Part shown: positions 6,619 through 12,766 of the stretch, piece by piece
Position numbering within the stretch: the first letter of the stretch is position 1
Layout: every line of letters starts with the position of its first letter
Assembly (NCBI GenBank): GCA_016930955.1
Contig: JAFGFR010000109.1
Location: 1-12,766 of the forward strand
Origin: Victivallales bacterium
GTDB lineage: Bacteria > Verrucomicrobiota > Lentisphaeria > Victivallales > JAADHT01
DNA length: 12,766 bases
Reading direction: 5' to 3'
Translations under genes and position numbers: made by a program
Notes under the pieces: model-generated
Database searches by the model: none
Told to the model about the DNA's origin: nothing
What the model saw: only the letters and a program-made list of their open reading frames with translations

Positions 6619-8394
6619 TCACCTTTCGAGCACTGCTTTGATTCGCCTGACACCCTGCGAAGAGCTTTCTTCCTTTATGATCCTGAATCTCCCCATATCG
6701 GCGGTGGACTCCAGATGAGGCCCGCCACACATCTCCTTGCTGAAATCACCGATGGAATAGACCTTGACCCTCTCCCCGTATCTGTCGGCGAAAAGACCGA
6801 TCGCGCCCGTATCCTTGGCATCATCAAGGCTCATCTCCGAAAAAGACACGGGCAGCTTGCTCGCTATAATTCGGTTCACGATGTGCTCGACTTCTGATAT
6901 TTGGCCTGGAGTCATCTTGTCTGGATGAGAGAAGTCGAACCTCAGCCTTTCGGCGGTGATGTTGGAGCCCTTCTGGGCCACGTGGTCGCCAAGCACCTGC
7001 CTGAGGGCCTGATGCAGCAGATGTGTCGCGGTATGTAGTGCGGCGGTTTTCAGCGAGTTGTCGGCCAGCCCGCCCTTGAATTTCTGCTCGGCTCCCTGAC
7101 GTGAAAGCTCCTGATGTTTGGCGAAGGCCTTCTCGTATCCCTCCCGGTCAACCTTGAAACCCTTCTCAGCAGCCAGCTCCTCCGTCAGCTCCACGGGCAG
7201 ACCGTGTGTATCGTGCAAGGTAAAGGCGTTTTTGCCGCTGATGACCTTATTTGCGATATGCTCCGGTACTCTTGAGATGAGCTTCTCGAACTCCCTAATA
7301 CCCTTCTCTACTGTCCTTGCGAACTGCTCCGCCTCTTGTCTCAGCTCGGTTGCGATAAGCTCCCTGTTATCTGAAAGCTCAGGATAGCATTTCGAGTAGC
7401 TATCCACAACCACATTTGCCAGATCGGGAATGAAGCTGCATGAGATGCCGAGCTGCCTGCCCTTCAACAGCGTCCTTCTGATGATCCTCCTGAGGACATA
7501 TGGTTGGTCTACATTTCCCGGGAGCACACCGTCCGCCACCATGAAGACCGCTGTCCGGACATGGTCGGCTATGATTCTCTCGGCATTTTCTCGGGTTCCT
7601 GTCGTCGGGACTCCGCGGATGGAGTCGAGTCTCCTGAGCAGCGGCATAAACAACTCGGTTTCATAGCAGCTCGCCTTGCCCTGAAGAACAGCGCACACCC
7701 TCTCCAACCCCATGCCTGTGTCAACGTTCTTCTGCTCCAGCGGCACGTAAATGCCTTCCACTGTCTTGTTGTACTGCATGAAGACATCGTTCCAAATCTC
7801 AACCCAATGCTTGTTGTCTGGATCGAATGATTCCGGGGGGTTCCCGGTGCCTGTCCAGAAGAATATCTCTGTGTCTGGCCCGCAGGGCCCAGTTTGACCC
7901 GCCGGGCCCCACCAGTTGTCCCTCTTCGGGCGTTTGGCGATGCGTTGTTCCTTGATTCCCAGAGATTTCCACATGCTGAAAGACTCCGCGTCAAAAGGCG
8001 CGTCCTGATCGCCCTCGAAAACCGTGAAAGCCAGCGAGTCGGGAGAGATGCCGAGCCATTTCTCGGATGTCAGGAACTCGAAGCTGAACTCGATCGCCTC
8101 CTTTTTGAAGTAGTCGCCGAGAGACCAGTTGCCGAGCATCTCGAAGAAGGTAAGATGCACCGGGTCCCCGACTTCGTCTATGTCGCCCGTACGGATGCAT
8201 TTCTGGAAATTCACCAGACGTCTGCCCAGAGGATGACTCTCACCCATGAGAAACGGGACCAAGGGATGCATGCCGGCGGTAGTGAACAGCACAGTCGGGT
8301 CGTTTTCAGGTATCAAGGAAGCACTCTTGATCTCACGATGGCCCTTGCCCCTGAAAAACTCTATATACTTGCTTCGCAGCTCATCAGCAGTCAT
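6619..8394 (-). CDS. alaS: Alanine--tRNA ligase, short form lacking the C-terminal domain
   Basis: Charges tRNA-Ala in the cytoplasm. This copy is 591 residues against about 875 in E. coli. Present: the class II catalytic core with VLFTTAGMHPLVPFL (35-49), motif 2 HLTFFEMLGNWSLGDYF (80-96), DTGMGLER (225-232), then a tRNA-recognition region, and the editing domain with zinc/ester-binding HTATH (His454, His458) and CGGPH (Cys556, His560). Missing: the oligomerisation/C-Ala (DHHA1) part; the protein ends naturally at GVRRIKAVLER, with the STAS gene beginning 5 bases later, so this is not a truncated pseudogene. Short forms are known in spirochaetes and some other lineages. The Shine-Dalgarno is weak, and a 17-bp palindrome lies 13 bases upstream of the ATG. 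Confidence 0.97.
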   Translation of the reverse strand: MTADELRSKYIEFFRGKGHREIKSASLIPENDPTVLFTTAGMHPLVPFLMGESHPLGRRLVNFQKCIRTGDIDEVGDPVHLTFFEMLGNWSLGDYFKKEAIEFSFEFLTSEKWLGISPDSLAFTVFEGDQDAPFDAESFSMWKSLGIKEQRIAKRPKRDNWWGPAGQTGPCGPDTEIFFWTGTGNPPESFDPDNKHWVEIWNDVFMQYNKTVEGIYVPLEQKNVDTGMGLERVCAVLQGKASCYETELFMPLLRRLDSIRGVPTTGTRENAERIIADHVRTAVFMVADGVLPGNVDQPYVLRRIIRRTLLKGRQLGISCSFIPDLANVVVDSYSKCYPELSDNRELIATELRQEAEQFARTVEKGIREFEKLISRVPEHIANKVISGKNAFTLHDTHGLPVELTEELAAEKGFKVDREGYEKAFAKHQELSRQGAEQKFKGGLADNSLKTAALHTATHLLHQALRQVLGDHVAQKGSNITAERLRFDFSHPDKMTPGQISEVEHIVNRIIASKLPVSFSEMSLDDAKDTGAIGLFADRYGERVKVYSIGDFSKEMCGGPHLESTADMGRFRIIKEESSSQGVRRIKAVLER

Positions 8395-8406
8395 GCTTAT
8401 TTACAC

Positions 8407-8423
8407 CGGATATGACATATCCG
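8407..8423. promoter_or_regulatory. 17-bp perfect palindrome just upstream of alaS
   Basis: CGGATATGACATATCCG has 8-bp perfect arms around one central base and ends 13 bases before the alaS ATG. It could be a DNA operator or, in the mRNA, a short hairpin near the ribosome site. E. coli alanyl-tRNA synthetase is known to bind a palindrome at its own promoter, so self-repression is one hypothesis. A looser inverted pair, TGCGA/TCGCA (8427-8439), lies next to it. No convincing -35/-10 pair was found. Confidence 0.5.
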
Positions 8424-8480
8424 CCTGCGAATCTCGCACTGCACGCGACACACAGCAGCAGGCTACTCACAGTTTTACCC

Positions 8481-8502
8481 GAGCCAATTTCGAAACTGGC
8501 TC
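8481..8502. repeat. Short palindromic copy of the GAGCCA repeat
   Basis: A 22-bp near-perfect palindrome with arms GAGCCA/TGGCTC and centre TTTCGAAA; one pair is mismatched but would be a G-U wobble in RNA. Its arms match the outer arms of the larger element at 12058-12131, so it looks like that element reduced to its two ends. It lies between the TIGR04073 terminator and alaS, inside the possible alaS leader. It has no T-run and is therefore unlikely to be a terminator. Confidence 0.65.
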
Positions 8503-8530
8503 CATATATGCCATGGATTTTAATTCAAAT

Positions 8531-8556
8531 AAAAAAGCCCCCCGTAAAGGAGGGCT
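8531..8556 (-). terminator. Intrinsic terminator of the TIGR04073-family gene
   Basis: On the minus strand AGCCCTCC pairs with GGGGGGCT (one U-G pair) around the loop TTTAC, and is followed directly by six T. It lies 21 bases after the TGA stop of the upstream gene and separates it from alaS. Confidence 0.9.
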
Positions 8557-8577
8557 GATATTGTCGCTACTTCATCA

Positions 8578-8976
8578 TCAGTCCACCGGTAAATCCTGGT
8601 AGATTATGTTGTATATGTCATGTCTTTCATCTATCACCCACTCGGGGCGCATGATGGCGCCGTAGCCCCAGCCTTCCTCGCGGGGGTCTTCCTTGCAGCC
8701 CGGGAGCGGAATGAGGAAGGTGACAACTTCAGTCAACCCGACGACCTCCCTGGCGACGCAGTATGACACTCCGAGCAAAGCACCGTATGTGACGGCGGCG
8801 AGACCACCCTCCTCCTGGTTGACATCATAGATCTTCACGGGGATCTCAAGCGCGCCGAGCCCGACGTTGCAGATTCCCCTGCCAAGCTTTCTGAGAGGGT
8901 TGGCCTGGACACCCATGGGAGCCAGCATGACGATCGAGAACATTGCCAACACGACCACTGCCTTACAATATTTCAT
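8578..8976 (-). CDS. TIGR04073-family exosortase system-associated secreted protein
   Basis: A small exported protein of 132 residues. Residues 1-25 are a Sec signal peptide (MKYCKAVVVLAMFSIVML..., likely cut after VQA). The mature part starts NPLRKLGRGICNVGLGALEIP (26-46), then VAREVVGLTEVVTFLIPLPG (74-93) and RPEWV (110-114), the pattern of the family named exosortase system-associated protein TIGR04073. That family is known from genomes with exosortase/PEP-CTERM sorting; its own function is not known. GAGGAGA lies five bases before the ATG. It is probably a single-gene transcript, with a promoter candidate upstream and a strong terminator downstream. Recognition is from memory of the family pattern, so an HMM search should confirm it. 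Confidence 0.75.
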   Translation of the reverse strand: MKYCKAVVVLAMFSIVMLAPMGVQANPLRKLGRGICNVGLGALEIPVKIYDVNQEEGGLAAVTYGALLGVSYCVAREVVGLTEVVTFLIPLPGCKEDPREEGWGYGAIMRPEWVIDERHDIYNIIYQDLPVD

Positions 8977-9039
8977 AACATCTCCTCGAATTAGTTTCCC
9001 GACTTAATCCAGTGCCCACCCCAAGGCTCACAATCGACT

Positions 9040-9067
9040 AACATAGCCCACCGATAAAAAAGTTCAA
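9040..9067 (-). promoter_or_regulatory. Candidate promoter of the TIGR04073-family gene
   Basis: On the minus strand TTGAAC (9062-9067) and TATGTT (9040-9045) are 16 bases apart, giving a leader of about 57 bases before the ATG at 8976. Four of six bases match each consensus hexamer, so this is a moderate candidate. The -35 overlaps the upstream gene's terminator hairpin. Confidence 0.4.
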
Positions 9068-9085
9068 GGGTTTTTCTTGACTTTT
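9056..9085. terminator. Intrinsic terminator after the sugar-kinase gene, symmetric
   Basis: On the minus strand AAAAGTCAAG, a loop AAAAACC, and CTTGA-A-CTTTT form a ten-pair stem with one bulged A, followed by further T, 13 bases after the kinase stop codon. Because the stem is flanked by A on one side and T on the other, it could also work on the plus strand. The lower half of the stem is A-U only, so strength is moderate. Confidence 0.65.
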
Positions 9086-9098
9086 GAAACCTTTATTT

Positions 9099-10220
9099 TT
9101 AGGTGACTATATTTTTTTTTGCCGCGATGGAGAACATTTTTTTGATTTCAGAAGATTTTTTCTCGAGCAGCTCGACGATTTTGAACTGTACGCGGCATCT
9201 GTCGAGGTTGTGTCCTTCGCGTTTGGTTTTGAAGTAGACATCGCCTGAGAGGTAGTCGGTGAGGAAGCGGATTCCGATCTCGATGGTTATGACTTCTCCA
9301 GCACGGGTAAGGCTTTCACTTTCGTCCTTAGTGAGCATGGAGCCGGCACTGAGGAAATATCCTTGGGCGAGAGCCTCGATCATCTCCATTCTCAGGCACA
9401 CCTTGTCCAAGTTGAGCTCGTCTTCAGCCGCCGGGCTGACGCTCGTGCGCACGAGATCCCCGAAGTCGTATGCCACCAAGCCTGGCATGACGGTGTCGAG
9501 GTCAATCACGCATATCCCCTCCGCTGTGACATCGTCTATCATCACGTTGTTCAATTTGGTGTCGTTGTGGGTGACTCTTTCTGGGAGCTTGCCGGTATTT
9601 TTTGCATCCTCGAGCAAGTGAACGGTAGCCTCCCGCTCGAGAACGAACTTGATCTCACGGGGTACGTCTTTTGCCCTGCCGACGGGATCCTGCTTTATCG
9701 CGGCCTTGAGGGCTTCAAGCCTTTTTGGTGTGTTGTGGAAGTCGGGAATGGTGCATTCGAGGGGGTCTCCGGGCAAGTCTGCGAGGAGGCACTGGAAGTG
9801 TCCGAAGGCCCTGGCGGCAAAGAATGCCTGAGACGCGCTTGTCATGACATCGTATGTCCTTGCGCCCTCGATAAACAGATATACTCTCCAATATTCGCCG
9901 GTGGCGGTCTTAAGGAAGTGCTTGCCTTCACGTGTGTATACCAGCCGGAGCGCGGAGCGGGACATTTCCAGCGAATGGTTTGCCTTGCTCCAGAGATGCG
10001 ACGTGACCCTGGCGATGTTGGACATGAGGCTTTCGGGCTTGCGGAAGACATTCGTGTTGATGCGCTGGAAGATGTAGCGCACCTTTGTCCCGGCCTGGTC
10101 GTAGGTCGCCGCATAGGTATCGTTTATGTGCCCCGACCCGTAAGGTTGGGCTGCGTCCAAAACTCCATGAATGGCGAAATTCTCCCCGGCCCCGGCAATA
10201 ATCTCCTTGACCTCACTCAT
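9099..10220 (-). CDS. APH-fold sugar kinase, N-acetylhexosamine 1-kinase (NahK)-like
   Basis: A cytoplasmic phosphotransferase of 373 residues with the aminoglycoside-phosphotransferase/choline-kinase fold. PYGSGHINDTY (27-36) is the nucleotide loop as in NahK/LnpB, VTHNDTKLNN (217-225) the catalytic loop with Asp220 and Asn225, and VIDLDTVMPGLVAYDFGDLVR (238-258) the metal-binding segment. This fits N-acetylhexosamine 1-kinase, which makes GlcNAc- or GalNAc-1-phosphate, better than a resistance enzyme; the substrate remains inferred. The start at 10220 has GGAG six bases upstream, and ATGAGTGA overlaps the glycosyltransferase stop by 8 bases, a sign of translational coupling; ATG codons at 10226 and 10235 are less well placed. 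A terminator hairpin follows its stop. Confidence 0.8.
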   Translation of the reverse strand: MSEVKEIIAGAGENFAIHGVLDAAQPYGSGHINDTYAATYDQAGTKVRYIFQRINTNVFRKPESLMSNIARVTSHLWSKANHSLEMSRSALRLVYTREGKHFLKTATGEYWRVYLFIEGARTYDVMTSASQAFFAARAFGHFQCLLADLPGDPLECTIPDFHNTPKRLEALKAAIKQDPVGRAKDVPREIKFVLEREATVHLLEDAKNTGKLPERVTHNDTKLNNVMIDDVTAEGICVIDLDTVMPGLVAYDFGDLVRTSVSPAAEDELNLDKVCLRMEMIEALAQGYFLSAGSMLTKDESESLTRAGEVITIEIGIRFLTDYLSGDVYFKTKREGHNLDRCRVQFKIVELLEKKSSEIKKMFSIAAKKNIVT

Positions 10221-11952
10221 TTTCATCTCCGTCATTTTTTGTTTGTTTATTCGGTTCAATTTCCTCCTTGCCCCCAGGCGTTTGGCGTCTGAAAACATAG
10301 AAGAAGGAATCGTAGAGCAGATAGTTTTTCCCTGGGATGTATCCGATTCTCTGTAGCTCAGGCTGGGAGTTGAACTCCATTGCCAGCTCGTAGTCTCCGA
10401 AGAAGGGTTCCTTGTGAAGAGCCTGCACCTCGGCTGGCCTGAGGACGAGCCATTCCGGGGCGAGTTCGGGAATCACCGAGCCCATGCTGTATCCTTTCTC
10501 CTTGATCAGCCTCACCACTTCCGGGGTGCACAATCCTGGGTAGTCGAGCATTATGCCCTCGCTGAAGTATCCGATATACCCGAGGCATTCGAGGAAAATC
10601 CTGTCTTCTGGGGACTTGGCATCCTTCAGCCATTTGCCAGCGGCCATCCGCGTATCGTTCTCTATAAGCTGCTGCTGTATGCGCATCTGGAAAGTGCTCA
10701 TGATGAGGACAAAGGCCAGGAATACCGCTACGATCGAGTTTATTGCGGCGGGGTACAGGAGTGCCCTCGATCTATTTTTAATTTTCGAGGAGAGAGTGAA
10801 AAGTCCTGCTGGCAGAGCGATGCATCCGATCATGCCTGCCGGGGGGAAATACCAGGGGTACGGGAAGGACATAAGTCCCAGATACAGGCATATGAAGAAG
10901 AAGAACACCGACCCGCCGCGCGCAATCTGCGAAATTCGCAAACTTGCCGCATCCATGTCTCTCACGGCGGTAAAGGGTGACAACATCCAGTAGCAGAAAC
11001 AGAAGAAGGACATGCAAGACGCGACAATGGCTACATATCCAGGCCACCCCCCGAAATGGGGATAAACCGGCTGATAGACCCAAGAGGTATGCATCATGAG
11101 TCTGGATAAAAACCCTCCAATCCCGCCTGTGAGCAGGCCGGAACCTTTCGCCGTGACTGTATGCGGCACGGGAGTGCCGTAGTATGCCCAAGACCATACA
11201 AACCATGGGAGATAGAGCACCGTGGTGACTATGGCGGACTTGACGATTCCTTTGAGGGCAGCAGTTCTCATTCCCGGCAGGGCGCAGACCCAAGTGGTGA
11301 GCATGAAGCCGGCGACGTAGAAGCATGAGTCGGGCCGCGTCCACATCAGCCCTGCCCAGGAAATGCCGGCATAAAGCCACTTCTTGCCGCTGTTGTCAAT
11401 GGAGAGATAGAAGGCCGCGCCGCAAAAAAGCAGCATCAGCGCCGTCTCCATACCATTGACGCTGAACATGACGGCCTTGGCCTCCAGCAGGTAGAAAAGC
11501 GACGCGAATGCCGCAGGGCATTTCACAGCCAGAGGGATTTTCGAGAAATCGCGGGGAATTCCTCCGAAGAAGGTCATAACCATAAACATCGCCCCTCCGA
11601 CAAACGCCGGTATGCAGACGAACAGCCTGAAGAGCCAGAGCGCGCCGGAATGTTCGCCCGCCGGAAACGCAAGGTAGCACAACGCCGGAATAAGCACCCC
11701 GAGAGGCGAGGTGAAGCCGTGTACCCTCTTGCCCGGCTCGTAGACCAGGCCAAGTCCGTCGGCCAGGTTCCGGCTGAATCTGAAGGTGATGAAGAAGTCC
11801 TCCCAGATATGCCCGGTATACATGACATAGACCAGCGGTGGGAGAGCCGCCAGGACGGCGAAAGCCAGAACAAGCTTCCATGTTGTCGTACCTGCTTTTA
11901 AATCCTGCCCCTTGACCGGCAGGCTGCACTCTTCGTAAGTCGCGGTGTTCAA
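10213..11952 (-). CDS. Polytopic GT-C-type glycosyltransferase-like membrane protein
   Basis: A protein of 579 residues with about ten to twelve hydrophobic segments and a soluble C-terminal part (about 430-579). After the first segment comes EDFFITFRFSRNLADGLGLVY (51-71) and GKRVHGFTSPL (74-84), the pattern of GT-C enzymes that use lipid-linked sugars (usually DDAFITFRYARNL...EGYTSPLW); the first acidic residue is Glu51, not Asp. The C-terminal LGYIGYFSEGIMLDYPGLCTPEVV also fits that group. It would add a sugar on the outer side of the inner membrane; donor and acceptor are unknown. No upstream ATG exists in frame, so a TTG at 11952 is used, with AAGG nine bases before it; the start is uncertain. 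The stop overlaps the NahK-like gene. Confidence 0.82.
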   Translation of the reverse strand: MNTATYEECSLPVKGQDLKAGTTTWKLVLAFAVLAALPPLVYVMYTGHIWEDFFITFRFSRNLADGLGLVYEPGKRVHGFTSPLGVLIPALCYLAFPAGEHSGALWLFRLFVCIPAFVGGAMFMVMTFFGGIPRDFSKIPLAVKCPAAFASLFYLLEAKAVMFSVNGMETALMLLFCGAAFYLSIDNSGKKWLYAGISWAGLMWTRPDSCFYVAGFMLTTWVCALPGMRTAALKGIVKSAIVTTVLYLPWFVWSWAYYGTPVPHTVTAKGSGLLTGGIGGFLSRLMMHTSWVYQPVYPHFGGWPGYVAIVASCMSFFCFCYWMLSPFTAVRDMDAASLRISQIARGGSVFFFFICLYLGLMSFPYPWYFPPAGMIGCIALPAGLFTLSSKIKNRSRALLYPAAINSIVAVFLAFVLIMSTFQMRIQQQLIENDTRMAAGKWLKDAKSPEDRIFLECLGYIGYFSEGIMLDYPGLCTPEVVRLIKEKGYSMGSVIPELAPEWLVLRPAEVQALHKEPFFGDYELAMEFNSQPELQRIGYIPGKNYLLYDSFFYVFRRQTPGGKEEIEPNKQTKNDGDENE

Positions 11953-12057
11953 ATATCAGAGCCTTTCAGAGTGTTGGTCACTGCGGCTGCCCCCCTTGAC
12001 AAAAAGAGTGTCGGCGGTGAAGGCCGCGATAGTCGCCCCCGGCATTGATCATCCTAA

Positions 12058-12131
12058 GAGCCAGTTTCAAAACTCCGCGTGAACCGCGTCGGGAGCGCAG
12101 GCGCGGCCACGGGTAGTTTTGAAATTGGCTC
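12058..12131. repeat. 74-bp element with 17-bp inverted arms (GAGCCA repeat)
   Basis: The left arm GAGCCAGTTTCAAAACT (12058-12074) and right arm AGTTTTGAAATTGGCTC (12115-12131) are inverted copies with a single mismatch that would be G-U in RNA. Between them lie 40 GC-rich bases with CCGCG/CGCGG inner pairing. Related copies are the 22-bp palindrome at 8481-8502 and the decayed match at 5497-5534. All are intergenic. No coding capacity is likely; an ORF crossing it on the minus strand is probably fortuitous. It looks like a dispersed extragenic palindrome or MITE-like element. Its copy number in the genome cannot be seen from here. Confidence 0.75.
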
Positions 12132-12232
12132 CTAAATAAAGCAGTTGCCGCAGTGTGACGTGGATCTATTCTTAAAGAGTTGTATGCAAATATGTCAACT
12201 GTCATTTTTGAGATTTTACTGCTTCATTTAGG
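12131..12232. mobile_element. 102-bp MITE-like segment with 15-bp inverted ends
   Basis: CCTAAATAAAGCAGT (12131-12145) is the inverted copy, 14 of 15 bases, of ACTGCTTCATTTAGG (12218-12232). The right half of the segment is the part that recurs at 32-90. Repetition plus inverted ends suggests a small non-autonomous mobile element, but no target-site duplication is evident: the bases outside are TTGGCT on the left and ATTAT on the right. The left end abuts the GAGCCA element with one shared base. On the minus strand it supplies a TTGACA hexamer (12193-12198) upstream of the glycosyltransferase gene, but no good -10 follows. Confidence 0.45.
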
Positions 12233-12237
12233 ATTAT
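12179..12237. repeat. 59-bp direct repeat, copy 2
   Basis: Same orientation as the copy at 32-90, with seven differences, concentrated in the first half. The plus-strand hexamers TTGAGA (12208-12213) and GATTAT (12232-12237) keep the 18-base spacing. On the minus strand the 3' end of the small ORF at 12202-12429 runs into this repeat and ends there. Both copies could encode the same ILNEAVKSQK-stop, but the first has no such ORF upstream, so this is more likely a DNA repeat than a conserved protein end. Confidence 0.7.
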
Positions 12238-12429
12238 GAATGTTTTGCCATGCTGGGTGCTGGAGCTTTCCGGGATGTTCTGAGGCTCGCAGGTGAAGAA
12301 TCTGTCAACCATCTGGCAGCGGGTATATGTCTGCGAAAGTGGACTGTGGGTACAGAACTTGTTGAACCACAACCGGGAATCCTCGGCAAGATCTGCAGAT
12401 GCGGTCAGAGCTTCTCCAATCGTCTTCAT
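12202..12429 (-). CDS. Small hypothetical protein downstream of pgi
   Basis: An ORF of 75 residues that I do not recognise. GGAGGAAGC directly before the ATG is the best Shine-Dalgarno in the window and favours real translation. The product is hydrophilic, with three Cys (CTHSPLSQTYTRCQ and FFTCEPQ), no signal peptide and no membrane segment. It begins 35 bases after the pgi stop and would be cotranscribed with it. The final 11 codons lie inside the 59-bp repeat, so insertion of that element may have replaced the original 3' end, or the ORF may be a remnant. It could also be non-coding. Confidence 0.45.
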   Translation of the reverse strand: MKTIGEALTASADLAEDSRLWFNKFCTHSPLSQTYTRCQMVDRFFTCEPQNIPESSSTQHGKTFIILNEAVKSQK

Positions 12430-12464
12430 GCTTCCTCCAATCCTTTGCAGCAGCCATTTTCCGG

Positions 12465-12766
12465 CTATTTGGATAGTCGGTAAATCCATTCGTTCTTGTC
12501 GCTGCACCATGTTCTCGACACCGTGTTCCCTGGCCTGCCGGGATTGCTTGCGAATTTCGCAAGTATGCCCTCGAAGTCCTCGAGTTTTTCTGAGAATCCG
12601 GCGGCCTCAGCGAGTTGCGCGGCACTGCCCTGCCGTTGTGTGAGTGACGGGAGCTTGCCGATTACCTGCCGGAGAAGCGAGATTATCACCTTGCTCTCAT
12701 TCTTGTATGCCTCGACCCCGGGCTGGTGGAAGGCGTTGATGTTGATGAGTTCCGCGTAGAACGCCA
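12465..12766 (-). CDS. pgi: Glucose-6-phosphate isomerase, C-terminal part (cut by the window edge)
   Basis: The last 99 residues of the gene; the start lies beyond the right edge. The visible protein begins AFYAELININAFHQPGVEAYK, which matches the conserved glucose-6-phosphate isomerase segment near the C-terminus that reads NxFxQPGVExxK, with the catalytic-site Gln-Pro-Gly-Val-Glu. The remainder is helical and less conserved and ends ...NEWIYRLSK. The enzyme interconverts glucose-6-phosphate and fructose-6-phosphate in the cytoplasm, feeding glycolysis and amino-sugar synthesis. Only the small ORF follows before the repeats. Confidence 0.82.
   Translation of the reverse strand, partial: AFYAELININAFHQPGVEAYKNESKVIISLLRQVIGKLPSLTQRQGSAAQLAEAAGFSEKLEDFEGILAKFASNPGRPGNTVSRTWCSDKNEWIYRLSK

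Noticed and set aside
9363..10292. 309-codon open frame on the plus strand
   Set aside because: It lies wholly antisense to the NahK-like gene, whose catalytic motifs are clear, and its translation shows no recognisable domain.
12193..12198. Minus-strand promoter from TTGACA in the second repeat copy
   Set aside because: No hexamer at 16-18 bases downstream matches the -10 consensus at more than three positions, and copy 1 lacks the TTGACA.
11978..12205. Minus-strand open frame of 75 codons upstream of the glycosyltransferase
   Set aside because: It is built mostly from the two repeat elements and is Arg-rich; no ribosome site or homology pattern is visible.
1..12766. CRISPR arrays, tRNA or rRNA genes, transposase or phage genes
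   Set aside because: No regularly spaced repeats, no cloverleaf-like sequence with a TTCGA arm, and no protein of these classes was seen on either strand.

Overview
All thirteen recognisable or plausible genes in this 12.8 kb window lie on the minus strand, so transcription runs from the right end of the window to the left. The parts list suggests a Gram-negative bacterium of the PVC group, most like Lentisphaerota, Kiritimatiellota or Verrucomicrobiota. The evidence is a TIGR04073-type exosortase-associated secreted protein, a short alanyl-tRNA synthetase without the C-terminal domain, a Wza-type outer-membrane export lipoprotein, and a eukaryotic-like Ser/Thr kinase near a STAS protein. This placement is inferred from gene content only and the phylum is not certain.

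Layout in transcription order. The right edge (12465-12766) holds the 3' end of glucose-6-phosphate isomerase, followed by a small unrecognised ORF (12202-12429). Next comes a repeat-rich stretch (about 11953-12237): a 102-bp segment with 15-bp inverted ends, part of which recurs at the left edge of the window, abutting a second element with 17-bp inverted arms. A translationally coupled pair follows: a GT-C-type membrane glycosyltransferase (10213-11952) and a NahK-like sugar kinase (9099-10220). After a hairpin terminator comes the single TIGR04073-family gene (8578-8976), with its own terminator. A tight cluster alaS, STAS protein, LysM lipoprotein (8394-5540) follows, then yhcH-like and a Ser/Thr kinase (5472-4042). 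The last group is wza-like, wecA-like, degenerate HD-GYP and a stand-alone receiver (3910-232). The left edge (1-231) has no convincing gene; it holds one copy of the 59-bp repeat and a hairpin-rich stretch.

How the genes may work together. The left half joins early steps of an exopolysaccharide pathway (loading a sugar-phosphate onto the lipid carrier, export through the outer membrane) to signalling proteins (a receiver, an HD-GYP fold that has lost its metal ligands, a Ser/Thr kinase, a STAS protein). The right half is sugar metabolism and glycosyl transfer (pgi, hexosamine-kinase-like, GT-C, YhcH-like). With the TIGR04073 protein this fits a surface-polysaccharide/exosortase background, but no exosortase or PEP-CTERM protein is in the window. 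The most unusual non-gene content is a set of related palindromic elements in three intergenic gaps and the repeated 59-bp sequence. No tRNA, rRNA, CRISPR array, transposase or phage gene was seen.
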